Below are positions 1 through 6,310 of a stretch of DNA of 7,019 nt, in pieces. The position numbers and the translations under genes were made by a program. Where the stretch lies: positions 1-7,019 of the forward strand of contig DATDGI010000024.1 in the NCBI GenBank assembly GCA_036522155.1, given 5' to 3'. The notes under the pieces were generated by a model. That model worked only from the letters and a program-made list of their open reading frames with translations, made no database searches and was not told the origin of the DNA. Source of the stretch: UBA9676 sp036522155 (GTDB lineage Bacteria; Actinomycetota; Actinomycetes; Streptosporangiales; Streptosporangiaceae). Each line of letters begins with the position of its first letter. Position 1 is the first letter of the stretch.

Positions 1-1
1 G

Positions 2-82
2 CCTACCCTGCCGCCGGGCTCGGCGGCTGGGGCAGCACTGGTCCGCGACACGGTGGACGCGCTGCTGGGCATCGCGCTCTGA
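2..82 (+). CDS. 3' end of an unrecognised upstream gene (partial)
   Basis: Reading from base 2 gives 26 codons without interruption, ending in TGA at 80-82. The end of the peptide reads LVRDTVDALLGIAL, an amphipathic helix with a hydrophobic tail, and codon third positions are mostly G/C, as in the real genes of this window. The gene start lies left of the window. Too little is present to name a family. The other plus-strand frame that is open here lacks this codon bias. The stop is followed at once by a GC palindrome at 91-108 that may end transcription. Confidence 0.5.
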   Translation, partial: PTLPPGSAAGAALVRDTVDALLGIAL

Positions 83-90
83 CCCTGTCA

Positions 91-108
91 AGCCGGGCCG
101 GCCCGGCT
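91..108 (+). terminator. GC-rich palindrome after the upstream gene, possible terminator
   Basis: The sequence AGCCGGGCCGGCCCGGCT is a perfect 18-bp palindrome starting 8 bp after the TGA at 80-82. As RNA it could form a 7-bp stem with a CCGG loop. There is no T-tract after it, so it would be a non-canonical hairpin terminator of the kind common in actinomycetes. A binding site for a dimeric protein is the alternative. Confidence 0.35.
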
Positions 109-146
109 GTGGACGGTGCGCGCGGATCCGGCCGGGCTGTCCACAG
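107..146. promoter_or_regulatory. Facing inverted repeat / DnaA-box-like pair upstream of the DUF4192 gene
   Basis: CTGTGGAC at 107-114 and GTCCACAG at 139-146 form a perfect 8-bp inverted repeat with a 24-bp spacer. The arm centres are 32 bp apart, about three helical turns. Each arm resembles the actinobacterial DnaA box TTGTCCACA: the plus-strand 9-mer at 137-145 is CTGTCCACA (one difference), and the minus-strand 9-mer at 108-116 is CCGTCCACA (two differences). The pair sits 50-90 bp before the likely start of the DUF4192 gene, where a regulator could bind. No replication genes are nearby, so an origin is not suggested. Confidence 0.3.
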
Positions 147-196
147 AACGCGCCGTCGCTCTTACCTGGCCCCGGCCGTGGGCCGAACCTGGCCCT

Positions 197-1372
197 ATGA
201 ACCCCACGTCACCCGCGGACGGCTCCACTCCGCACCAGCCCGGCGCACCCGGCGCAACCGGTCCAGCCGGCGCGCCCCGGGTCCGGCTCAGCTCCCCTGC
301 TGGCATCCTCGCCGTCGTCCCCCACCTGCTCGGCTTCCATCCGGCCCGGAGCCTGGTGGTGATCGGGGCGGGCGGCCCGCGGCAGCGGATCGAGCTCGGA
401 TTCCGCTACGACCTGCCAGATCCGCCGGATGCCACCGTCACCCACCAGATCGCCGGGCACGCCGTGGCCGTGCTCACCCACCGCAAGATCACCACCGTGA
501 TCGCCGTCGGCTACGGCCCGGGCCGCCTGGTCACCCCGGTGATGGACGAATTCGCCGCCACCGCCCGGCGCGGCGGGCTGGCCGTCCGCGAACTGCTGCG
601 GGTGGAGGACGGCCGCTACTGGTCGTACCTGTGCCGCAGCGTGGTCTGCTGCCCGGCCGAGGGGGTGCCGTTCGACGCCCGCACCCATCCGGCCGCGGCG
701 GTGCTGTCCGCGGCCGGCCTGGCCGCCTACCCGGACCGGGCGGCACTGGCCCGGACCATCGCCCCGCTCTCTGGCCGGGCCGCCCGGGCCCGGGACGAAG
801 CGGCCCAACGAGCGTGCGCCCGGGTGGCGGCCCTGACGGCGGAGGCGTCCGCGACGCGCGGCCCGGATCCGCTGCGCCTGGTCATTACCGAGGGCCGGCG
901 CGCGGTCAGGGAGGCCATCGACCGCTACCGTGCTGGCGGCCAGATCACCGACGCCGACCAGCTCGCATGGCTCGTGGTCAGCCTGGCCCAGCTTCCGGTC
1001 CGCGACGACGCCTGGGCGCGGATGGTGCCCGCTCACCGGGACGCCCATCTGCGGCTGTGGACCGACCTGGTGCGCAGCGCCGCGGACACCTGGCTGCCCG
1101 CGCCCGCCGCCCTGCTGGCCTTCACCGCGTGGCAGTGCGGCGAGGGCGCGCTGGCCAACATCGGGGTCGAGCGGGCGCTCGCCGCCGACCCGGGCTATTC
1201 GATGGCCTTATTACTGGGCGACATCCTGGACGCGGGGGTGCCGCCGTCGGCGGCTCAGCTGCCGATGAGCCCGGAGGAGGTCGAGCTGAGCTACACGCCG
1301 GCGGCGGCCCGGGTGCCGCGCGGCCGGAGAGCCGGCCAGCCGGCCGGAAAGCGGGCGAAAAGGCCACGTTAG
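197..1372 (+). CDS. DUF4192 domain-containing protein, function unknown
   Basis: This 391-aa protein belongs to the actinobacterial DUF4192 family, which has no known biochemical role to my knowledge. Recognisable marks are LLGFHPARSLVVI (residues 44-56), the tryptophan/cysteine segment YWSYLC...CCPAEG (141-156, Cys146, Cys151 and Cys152), and the C-terminal FTAWQCGEGALANIGVERAL (309-328) followed by DPGYSMALL (331-339). A Pro/Gly/Ala-rich leader of about 28 residues comes first and a basic tail (Arg/Lys after residue 374) ends it. No signal peptide or membrane helix is visible, so it is probably cytoplasmic. ATG 197 is preferred over GTG 116 because the domain begins near residue 29. No Shine-Dalgarno precedes it, and a weak -10-like GAACCT at 185-190 would allow a leaderless transcript. 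Residues 338 and 339 are both encoded by the rare codon TTA. Family membership is firm; the start is less so. Confidence 0.88.
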   Translation: MNPTSPADGSTPHQPGAPGATGPAGAPRVRLSSPAGILAVVPHLLGFHPARSLVVIGAGGPRQRIELGFRYDLPDPPDATVTHQIAGHAVAVLTHRKITTVIAVGYGPGRLVTPVMDEFAATARRGGLAVRELLRVEDGRYWSYLCRSVVCCPAEGVPFDARTHPAAAVLSAAGLAAYPDRAALARTIAPLSGRAARARDEAAQRACARVAALTAEASATRGPDPLRLVITEGRRAVREAIDRYRAGGQITDADQLAWLVVSLAQLPVRDDAWARMVPAHRDAHLRLWTDLVRSAADTWLPAPAALLAFTAWQCGEGALANIGVERALAADPGYSMALLLGDILDAGVPPSAAQLPMSPEEVELSYTPAAARVPRGRRAGQPAGKRAKRPR

Positions 1373-1410
1373 ACTTTCTGGGCCGTTCGCCCTGGCCGGT
1401 GCCGGTGATG

Positions 1411-1433
1411 CCGGGCTTGCCGGCGCGGCCCGG
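1411..1433 (+). other. Inverted repeat between the DUF4192 and reductase genes
   Basis: CCGGGC (1411-1416) and GCCCGG (1428-1433) are perfect 6-bp inverted arms around an 11-nt loop. It lies 39 bp after the DUF4192 stop and overlaps the -35 box of the proposed promoter at 1417-1445. It could be a weak terminator of the upstream gene (no T-tract follows) or an operator for the downstream operon. In DNA this GC-rich, short repeats also arise by chance. Confidence 0.25.
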
Positions 1434-1445
1434 AGCGTTCATTCT
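1417..1445 (+). promoter_or_regulatory. Possible sigma70-type promoter of the branched fatty acid operon
   Basis: TTGCCG (1417-1422) and CATTCT (1440-1445) are separated by 17 bp, the optimal spacing for a housekeeping sigma factor. Each matches its consensus at three of six positions, and the -10 keeps the important A2 and T6. A start near 1452 would leave a leader of about 30 nt containing the ribosome binding site at 1468-1476. The local fall in GC content around 1438-1449 supports the placement. It is a weak match. Confidence 0.3.
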
Positions 1446-1467
1446 CACTGGAAGACCCGGCTGCCGC

Positions 1468-1476
1468 GGGAAGGGG
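1468..1476 (+). promoter_or_regulatory. Ribosome binding site that decides the TTG start of the reductase
   Basis: The purine run GGGAAGGGG, with an A following it, lies 5 nt before TTG 1482. The in-frame ATG at 1494 would be about 17 nt away, too far, so the TTG start is preferred. A TTG start may lower translation of the reductase relative to the ATG-started methyltransferase. Confidence 0.55.
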
Positions 1477-1481
1477 ACCGC

Positions 1482-2876
1482 TTGACCGAGCAAATGCAAC
1501 TGCCAGCCACGGTAGGGGTGCAGCATCAGGCCGCCGTCGAGGCCATCCGGCGGTCCTACGCGGCTCTCCCGCCGGGCGCCCCGGTCCGGCTGGCCAAGCG
1601 CACGTCCAACCTGTTCCGTTTCCGCGACCCGTTGCAGTCGGCGGCGGGCGGCCTGGACATGTCGGCGTTCGGCCGGGTGCTGCACGTGGACCCGGTCGCC
1701 CGGCTGGCCGTCGCGGGCGGCATGACCACCTATGAGGACCTGGCCGACGCCACCTTGCGGCACGGCCTGATGCCGCTGGTGGTGCCGCAGCTGAAGACCA
1801 TCACGCTGGGCGGGGCGGTGAGCGGCCTGGGCATCGAGTCCACCTCCCTGCGCAACGGCATGCCGCACGAATCGGTCACCGAACTGGAGATCCTCACCGG
1901 CGACGGGCGGGTGGTCACCGCGGCCCCTGCCGGCGAGCACGCGGACCTGTACCGCGGCTTCCCGAACTCCTACGGCACGCTGGGCTACGCCCTCTCGCTC
2001 ACCATCGAGCTCGAGCCGGTCCAGCCGTACGTCCACCTGCGGCACTTCCGGTTCGGCTCGCCCCAGGCCTGCATGGACGCCATCGGCCAGATCGCCGCCG
2101 ACCGCAGCCTGGCCGGCCACCGCGCCGACTTCGTGGACGGCACCATGTTCAGCCTGGACGAGATCTACCTCACGGTCGGCGCCTACAGCGACGTCGCCCC
2201 CTGGGTCAGCGACTACACCGGCCAGCGGATCTACTACCGCTCACTGCGGGGGCCGCGGGAGGACTTCCTGACCATCCGCGACTACCTGTGGCGCTGGGAT
2301 ACCGACTGGTTCTGGTGCTCGCGCCCGTTCGGCGTCCAGCACCCGCTGATCCGGCGGGCCTGGCCGCGCAAGTACCGGCGGTCGGATGTCTACCGGGCGC
2401 TGGTGGCGTTCGACCGGCGGCACCGGCTCTATGACACGCTCAACGCCAACCGGGGCAGGCCGCCGCGGGAGGCGGTCATCCAGGACGTGGAGATCCCGCT
2501 GCACCGCAGCGCCGAATTCGCCCGGTTCTTCGCCGCCCAGGTGGGCATGAGCCCGGTGTGGCTGTGCCCGCTGCGGCTGCGCGGCGAGCAGACGTGGCCG
2601 CTCTACCCGCTGCGGCCCGGCGAGGTGTACGTGAACTTCGGCTTCTGGGGAACCGTGGCGCTGCCCCCGGGGCGCGCAGACGGGCATTACAACCGGCTGG
2701 TGGAGGCGGAGGTCGCCGCCCTGGGTGGTTCCAAGGGCCTGTACTCGACGTCGTTCTACACACCGGAACAGTTCTGGGCCTACTACAACGGCCCGGCCTA
2801 CCAGGCGCTCAAGCGGGACTACGACGGCGGCGGGCGGCTGGCCGGACTGTACGAGAAATGCGTGCGGGGGCAGTGA
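1482..2876 (+). CDS. bfaA: FAD-binding oxidoreductase, 10-methylene fatty acyl reductase (BfaA/TmsA type)
   Basis: This 464-aa flavoprotein is predicted to reduce the 10-methylene-stearoyl chain made by the adjacent methyltransferase to 10-methylstearoyl (tuberculostearoyl), with NADPH as likely electron donor. It looks like the DHCR24-like branch of the FAD_binding_4 family. The FAD domain spans about residues 35-180, with KRTSNLFRFR (39-48), MTTYEDL (81-87) and the glycine-rich stretch PQLKTITLGGAVSGLGIES (102-120). The C-terminal substrate part includes the family-typical LGGSKGLYSTSFYTPEQFW (414-432) near the end. There is no signal peptide or obvious membrane helix, so it probably works at the inner face of the membrane on phospholipid acyl chains. 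The start is TTG 1482, chosen for its ribosome binding site; ATG 1494 would remove four residues. It ends 40 bp before the methyltransferase gene, matching the known bfaA-bfaB (tmsA-tmsB) pairing. The family call is strong; the exact reaction follows from the gene pair. Confidence 0.87.
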   Translation: MTEQMQLPATVGVQHQAAVEAIRRSYAALPPGAPVRLAKRTSNLFRFRDPLQSAAGGLDMSAFGRVLHVDPVARLAVAGGMTTYEDLADATLRHGLMPLVVPQLKTITLGGAVSGLGIESTSLRNGMPHESVTELEILTGDGRVVTAAPAGEHADLYRGFPNSYGTLGYALSLTIELEPVQPYVHLRHFRFGSPQACMDAIGQIAADRSLAGHRADFVDGTMFSLDEIYLTVGAYSDVAPWVSDYTGQRIYYRSLRGPREDFLTIRDYLWRWDTDWFWCSRPFGVQHPLIRRAWPRKYRRSDVYRALVAFDRRHRLYDTLNANRGRPPREAVIQDVEIPLHRSAEFARFFAAQVGMSPVWLCPLRLRGEQTWPLYPLRPGEVYVNFGFWGTVALPPGRADGHYNRLVEAEVAALGGSKGLYSTSFYTPEQFWAYYNGPAYQALKRDYDGGGRLAGLYEKCVRGQ

Positions 2877-2916
2877 TCGGGCGGGCGATGCGCCCCCGGG
2901 CGAAGGGATGGCAGGG

Positions 2917-4197
2917 ATGACACTGTCCGAGGTGTTCGAGAAGGTGGCCGGGCCGGACGCCCCGGCGGAGTTCCGCGCGTACGACGGCAGCTCGGCCGGG
3001 GCCGCCGGCGCGCCGGTGCGGATCACCGTGAAGTCCCCGGTGGCCGTGGCCTACCTGGCGCAGGCGCCGGGCGCGGTCGGGCTCGCCCGCGCCTACATCT
3101 CCGGCCACCTGGACGTGGACGGGGACATGTATACCGCGCTCGCCCGGATGTCCCACGCCCAGCAGGTCCACCTGCCCGCGGCGGAGCGGCTGCGGCTGCT
3201 CCGCCAGCTGGGCGGCCCGAAGCTGCTCTATCCCCGGGTGCCCCCGCCGCCGCAGGAGGTGCGGGTGAACCGCCGCTGGCTGGGCGGGCGGCGGCACAGC
3301 AAGGGCCGCGACGCCAGCGCGATCTCTCATCACTATGACGTCTCCAACACCTTCTACGAGTGGGTGCTCGGGCCGTCGATGGCCTACACCTGTGCCTGTT
3401 ACCCGCACCCGGACGCCACCCTGGAGGAGGCGCAGGCCTACAAGCACGACCTGGTCGCCAGGAAGCTGGGGCTGCAGCCGGGCATGCGACTGCTCGACGT
3501 CGGCTGCGGCTGGGGCGGCATGGTCCGGCACGCCGCCCGCGAGTACGGGGTGAAGGCCCTCGGGGTGACCCTGTCCGCGCAGCAGGCGGCCTGGGGGCAG
3601 CGGGCGATCGAGGACGCCGGGCTGGCGGATCTGGCCGAGGTCAGGCACCTGGACTACCGGGACGTGCCAGAGACCGGCTTCGACGCGGTCAGCTCGATCG
3701 GGCTCACCGAGCACATCGGCAAGGCCCGGCTGCCGGCCTACTTCTCGTTCCTGTACGGCAAGCTGAAGCCGGGCGGGCGGCTGCTCAATCACTGCATCAC
3801 CCGGCCCGACAACAGCGCGCCGGCCCGCCGCGCCAGCGGGTTCATCAACCGGTACGTGTTCCCGGACGGCGAGCTGGAAGGCCCCGGCTACCTGATGTCG
3901 GTGATGAACGACGCCGGGTTCGAGATCCGGCACGAGGAGAACCTGCGCGAGCACTACGCGATGACCCTGGCCGGCTGGTGCGCCAACCTGGACGCCCACT
4001 GGCCGGAGGCGGTCGCCGAGGTCGGTGACGGCACCGCCCGGGTATGGCGGCTCTACATGGCCGGCTCGCGGCTCGGTTTTGACCGCAACGTGGTCGCGCT
4101 GCACCAGTTGCTGGGCGTCCGGCTGGGCGCGGACGCCCGCTCCGGCATGCCGCTGCGGCCCGACTGGGAGCGCTCGCCCGCCTCCGTTGCCGGGTAA
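2917..4197 (+). CDS. bfaB: SAM-dependent fatty acyl methyltransferase of the cyclopropane synthase family (BfaB/TmsB type)
   Basis: This 426-aa enzyme is predicted to methylate the oleoyl double bond of phospholipids with S-adenosylmethionine to give 10-methylene-stearoyl, which the upstream reductase saturates. Domains are an N-terminal lipid-facing region (about 1-130) and a Rossmann methyltransferase core (about 135-300). Visible motifs are AISHHYDVSNTFYEW (135-149), SAM motif I LLDVGCGWGG (192-201), GVTLSAQQ (216-223) and EHIG (265-268). All five bicarbonate ligands known from E. coli Cfa appear kept: Cys159, Glu265, His292, Ile294 and Tyr347 (E. coli Cys139, Glu239, His266, Ile268, Tyr317, aligned by eye). 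An active CFA-fold enzyme is therefore likely. Without the adjacent reductase it would be called a cyclopropane synthase; the pairing favours 10-methyl products. ATG 2917 is chosen because AAGGG at 2903-2907 lies 9 nt upstream; ATG 2908 sits against this site and is less likely. Confidence 0.88.
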   Translation: MTLSEVFEKVAGPDAPAEFRAYDGSSAGAAGAPVRITVKSPVAVAYLAQAPGAVGLARAYISGHLDVDGDMYTALARMSHAQQVHLPAAERLRLLRQLGGPKLLYPRVPPPPQEVRVNRRWLGGRRHSKGRDASAISHHYDVSNTFYEWVLGPSMAYTCACYPHPDATLEEAQAYKHDLVARKLGLQPGMRLLDVGCGWGGMVRHAAREYGVKALGVTLSAQQAAWGQRAIEDAGLADLAEVRHLDYRDVPETGFDAVSSIGLTEHIGKARLPAYFSFLYGKLKPGGRLLNHCITRPDNSAPARRASGFINRYVFPDGELEGPGYLMSVMNDAGFEIRHEENLREHYAMTLAGWCANLDAHWPEAVAEVGDGTARVWRLYMAGSRLGFDRNVVALHQLLGVRLGADARSGMPLRPDWERSPASVAG

Positions 4198-4225
4198 CCA
4201 CCGGCTGGGCCTGATGAGGCGAGCG

Positions 4226-6241
4226 ATGACGCAGGATGGCCGGGCCCCGGTGGCGGAGACCGGCTGGGATACCGAGGGCATGCTCCGCCGATCCGCGGAG
4301 GTGCTGCGGCCGATGGTCCGGCTCGGCGTCACCGGCCATCGCGATCTGGCCGATCCGGACGGCGCCAGCCAGTCGGTCACGAACGCGCTGCGCCTGGTGC
4401 TTGACACCCTGGAATCGGCGCAGCGCCGCCGCGCGCCGTGGTTAACAGCGTCACCAGGGGCGGCGCTGGGTTACCAGATCGTCTCGCCCCTGGCCGAAGG
4501 CGCGGACCGGGTGGTGGCCAGCATGGCGGCCAGCCCCGATCCCCGGCTGGCCGCCCGCCCGCGCGAGTTGGCGGTGCCGCTCCCGTTCCCGCTGGACTAC
4601 TACCGGGGAAGCGGGGGCCAGCCGGGGAGCGACTGTGCCGATGCCGCCTCGCAGGCTGAGTTCGACCGCATGTACGCCTCGGCCTGCTGGAAGCGGCCAC
4701 TGCGCAGCACGGCCCCGGCCGATCACCGGGAGCGCGACGACGGGTACCGCGACGTCGGGAGGTTCGTGGTCGAGCACAGCGACCTGCTGATCGCGCTCTG
4801 GAACGGCCGCGATAACGCGCTGCCGGGCGGGACCGCGGCCGTCATCCGGCTGGCCCTGCAGCAGGGCAGGCCGGTCATCTGGATTCCGGTCACCAGGCGC
4901 TCGGAGCCCGCCCTGGGCGCGGTGGACGCCCCCGGCGCGGCGGTCGCGGCGGACGGGGCGGTCGCGGCGGACGGGGCGGTCGCGGCGGACGAGGTGGTCC
5001 CGATGGCCGGGGCGCACGGCCGGGCGCGGGCCGGAGCCTTGCTGCTGGTTCCCCCCACCGACGCCGGGGATGAGCTGGCGCAGGCCGCCCAGGCCGCGGT
5101 CGATCTCGCCTCGAAGCCAGCGATCTCGGTACTCGTGGGCCGGCCTCAGGCCCACCAGCCGGTGCCGGAACTGGTGGCCGAACGGCTGGCGCGGCTTGGT
5201 GAGCTCGTCAACTATGCCAGCCGCGGTGACCAGGCCCGCCGTGCCCTGGCGGCGCGGCTGGCCGGCCCTCTGGCGGGCGGCCGGGCGGGCGCGGCCATGG
5301 ACGCGATCTCGGCCTGGATCGAGGCACCCTATGTACTGGCGGACTCGCTCGCCCGGCGCTACCAGCGGCGGCTGAAGGCGCTGAGCATCGGTGTCTATGC
5401 CGCGGCCGCCACCGCCATCGCCCTCGGCGCCTTCGCCGCCATCCTGTTCCCGTTCCGCGGCGCGTGGCGCCTGCCGGTCGTCCTGGAGGCGGTCGTCCTG
5501 ATCGCCCTGCTCGCGGTGCAGTGGCTGGACCTGCGGCAGATCTGCCGGGACCGCTGGGTCAGCTACCGGGCGATGTCCGAGTACCTGCGCATCGGGCGCT
5601 ACCTCGCGCTGGTGACGCCGCCCGGCGCGCCGGAACTCGACTTCACCCGGGTGGTGCGGCTGAGTTCCTGGTCATCTGAGCCGAGCCTGACCCCGTGGTT
5701 CGCTCCGGTCATAGAACGGCTGTGGGAACTCAGGCCGGACACCCGGCTCTCCGACAGCGATGTCGGCTGGCTGCGCGAGTACCTCATCTCCGACTGGATC
5801 GACGGCCAGATCAGCTATCACGCGAGCCGGTACGACACCCACCATCGCTGGGAGCGCAACCTGCGGTGGGCGATCGGCGTGACCCTGCTGGCGACGGTGC
5901 TGGCGGTGGTGCTGCACGCGGTGCGGGACTACGTTCCCCGCTTCCTCGGCGCGGCCAGCGGGCGCGATCTCGTCTCGGTGACGCTGGCCTTCCTCGTCAT
6001 CGTGCTGACCAGCGTGGCGGCCGCCTTCAACGGATACGCGGGCCAGCAGCGGCACAGTTTTCACGAGGCACGCTTCCGCCGCATGGCCAGGGAGCTCACC
6101 ATCGTCCGGGGAATGCTGCACCGCGCGACGTCCATCGAGCAGTTGCGGCAGGACATCACCGAAGTCCAGCGCGTCACCCTGGGTGAGGCCACCGACTGGT
6201 TCGAGGACATGCGGGATCAGCAGCTCGAATCGCCGACCTGA
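4226..6241 (+). CDS. SLOG-type nucleotide-binding domain fused to two SLATT-like 2TM modules
   Basis: This 671-aa membrane protein is predicted to bind a nucleotide-derived ligand through an N-terminal SLOG domain (Rossmann-like, DprA/LOG superfamily) and to act through C-terminal membrane helices. In the SLOG part are RLGVTGHRDL (32-41), SPLAEGADRVVA (87-98), VGRFVVEHSDLLIALWNG (177-194) and PGGTAAVI (200-207), the last resembling the phosphate-binding PGGxGT loop of LOG proteins. Hydrophobic helices fall at about 384-408, 416-435, 547-567 and 581-602. Each pair is followed by a charged helical stretch (DRWVSYRAMSEYLR, 442-455; RFRRMARELTIVRGML, 616-631), the pattern of SLATT domains. SLATT domains are proposed pore-forming effectors of nucleotide-centred conflict systems. 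ATG 4226 is chosen because GAGG (4216-4219) lies 6 nt upstream; ATG 4214 lacks a site. It begins 28 bp after the methyltransferase stop, so cotranscription is likely. Oddities are a triple 18-bp repeat (residues 239-256) and a TTA codon for Leu73. Domain calls are by eye; function is inferred. Confidence 0.8.
   Translation: MTQDGRAPVAETGWDTEGMLRRSAEVLRPMVRLGVTGHRDLADPDGASQSVTNALRLVLDTLESAQRRRAPWLTASPGAALGYQIVSPLAEGADRVVASMAASPDPRLAARPRELAVPLPFPLDYYRGSGGQPGSDCADAASQAEFDRMYASACWKRPLRSTAPADHRERDDGYRDVGRFVVEHSDLLIALWNGRDNALPGGTAAVIRLALQQGRPVIWIPVTRRSEPALGAVDAPGAAVAADGAVAADGAVAADEVVPMAGAHGRARAGALLLVPPTDAGDELAQAAQAAVDLASKPAISVLVGRPQAHQPVPELVAERLARLGELVNYASRGDQARRALAARLAGPLAGGRAGAAMDAISAWIEAPYVLADSLARRYQRRLKALSIGVYAAAATAIALGAFAAILFPFRGAWRLPVVLEAVVLIALLAVQWLDLRQICRDRWVSYRAMSEYLRIGRYLALVTPPGAPELDFTRVVRLSSWSSEPSLTPWFAPVIERLWELRPDTRLSDSDVGWLREYLISDWIDGQISYHASRYDTHHRWERNLRWAIGVTLLATVLAVVLHAVRDYVPRFLGAASGRDLVSVTLAFLVIVLTSVAAAFNGYAGQQRHSFHEARFRRMARELTIVRGMLHRATSIEQLRQDITEVQRVTLGEATDWFEDMRDQQLESPT
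4940..4993 (+). repeat. In-frame 18-bp tandem repeat, three copies, inside the SLOG-SLATT gene
   Basis: The unit GCGGTCGCGGCGGACGGG occurs at 4940-4957 and 4958-4975 without change, and at 4976-4993 with one substitution (GAG for GGG at the end). It encodes AVAADG, AVAADG and AVAADE (residues 239-256). It lies between two predicted strands, IWIPV (218-222) and ALLLV (271-275), of the SLOG domain, probably in a flexible surface loop. The unit is a multiple of three, so copy-number change would keep the frame. Confidence 0.9.
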
Positions 6242-6310
6242 CGGTGCCCTGCTCTCAGCCGGCCGCCGTGCCGCCCACCCCGAACGTCCGGGAAAGAAAC
6301 CGGTGCGGCG
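6242..6310. other. Convergent intergenic gap
   Basis: The 69 bp separate the stop of the SLOG-SLATT gene from the stop of the minus-strand membrane protein gene. The only hairpin-like element seen is CCCG-AACGTC-CGGG at 6279-6292, a 4-bp stem followed by an A-rich stretch (GAAAGAAA). That is too weak to call a terminator with confidence, although a shared bidirectional terminator would be expected here. Confidence 0.4.

Noticed and set aside
107..146. Replication origin based on DnaA-box-like sequences
   Set aside because: Only two imperfect boxes are present, with no AT-rich unwinding region and no dnaA, dnaN or parAB genes nearby.
1331..1346. GCCGGCC-rich repeats at the end of the DUF4192 gene as a terminator
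   Set aside because: They lie within the coding sequence, before the stop at 1370, and encode part of the Gly/Arg/Ala tail; the repetition follows from composition.
109..1485. Open frame of 458 codons on the plus strand overlapping the DUF4192 gene
   Set aside because: Its product is mostly Arg/Pro/Gly/Ala without family motifs, while the frame starting at 197 encodes a clear DUF4192 protein.
1122..2120. Minus-strand open frame of 332 codons spanning the gap before the reductase
   Set aside because: It is antisense to two well-supported genes and has a low-complexity composition; no start site or domain supports it.
2917..4197. Plain cyclopropane fatty acid synthase
   Set aside because: The fold and bicarbonate site fit, but the directly preceding DHCR24-like flavin reductase is the known partner for 10-methyl fatty acid synthesis, so cyclopropane formation is the less likely product.
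2809..4407. Long open frame of 532 codons on the minus strand
   Set aside because: It lies antisense to the methyltransferase, whose motifs and catalytic residues are intact. The product is rich in Arg/Pro/His/Gly with no recognisable domain, typical of shadow frames in very GC-rich DNA.
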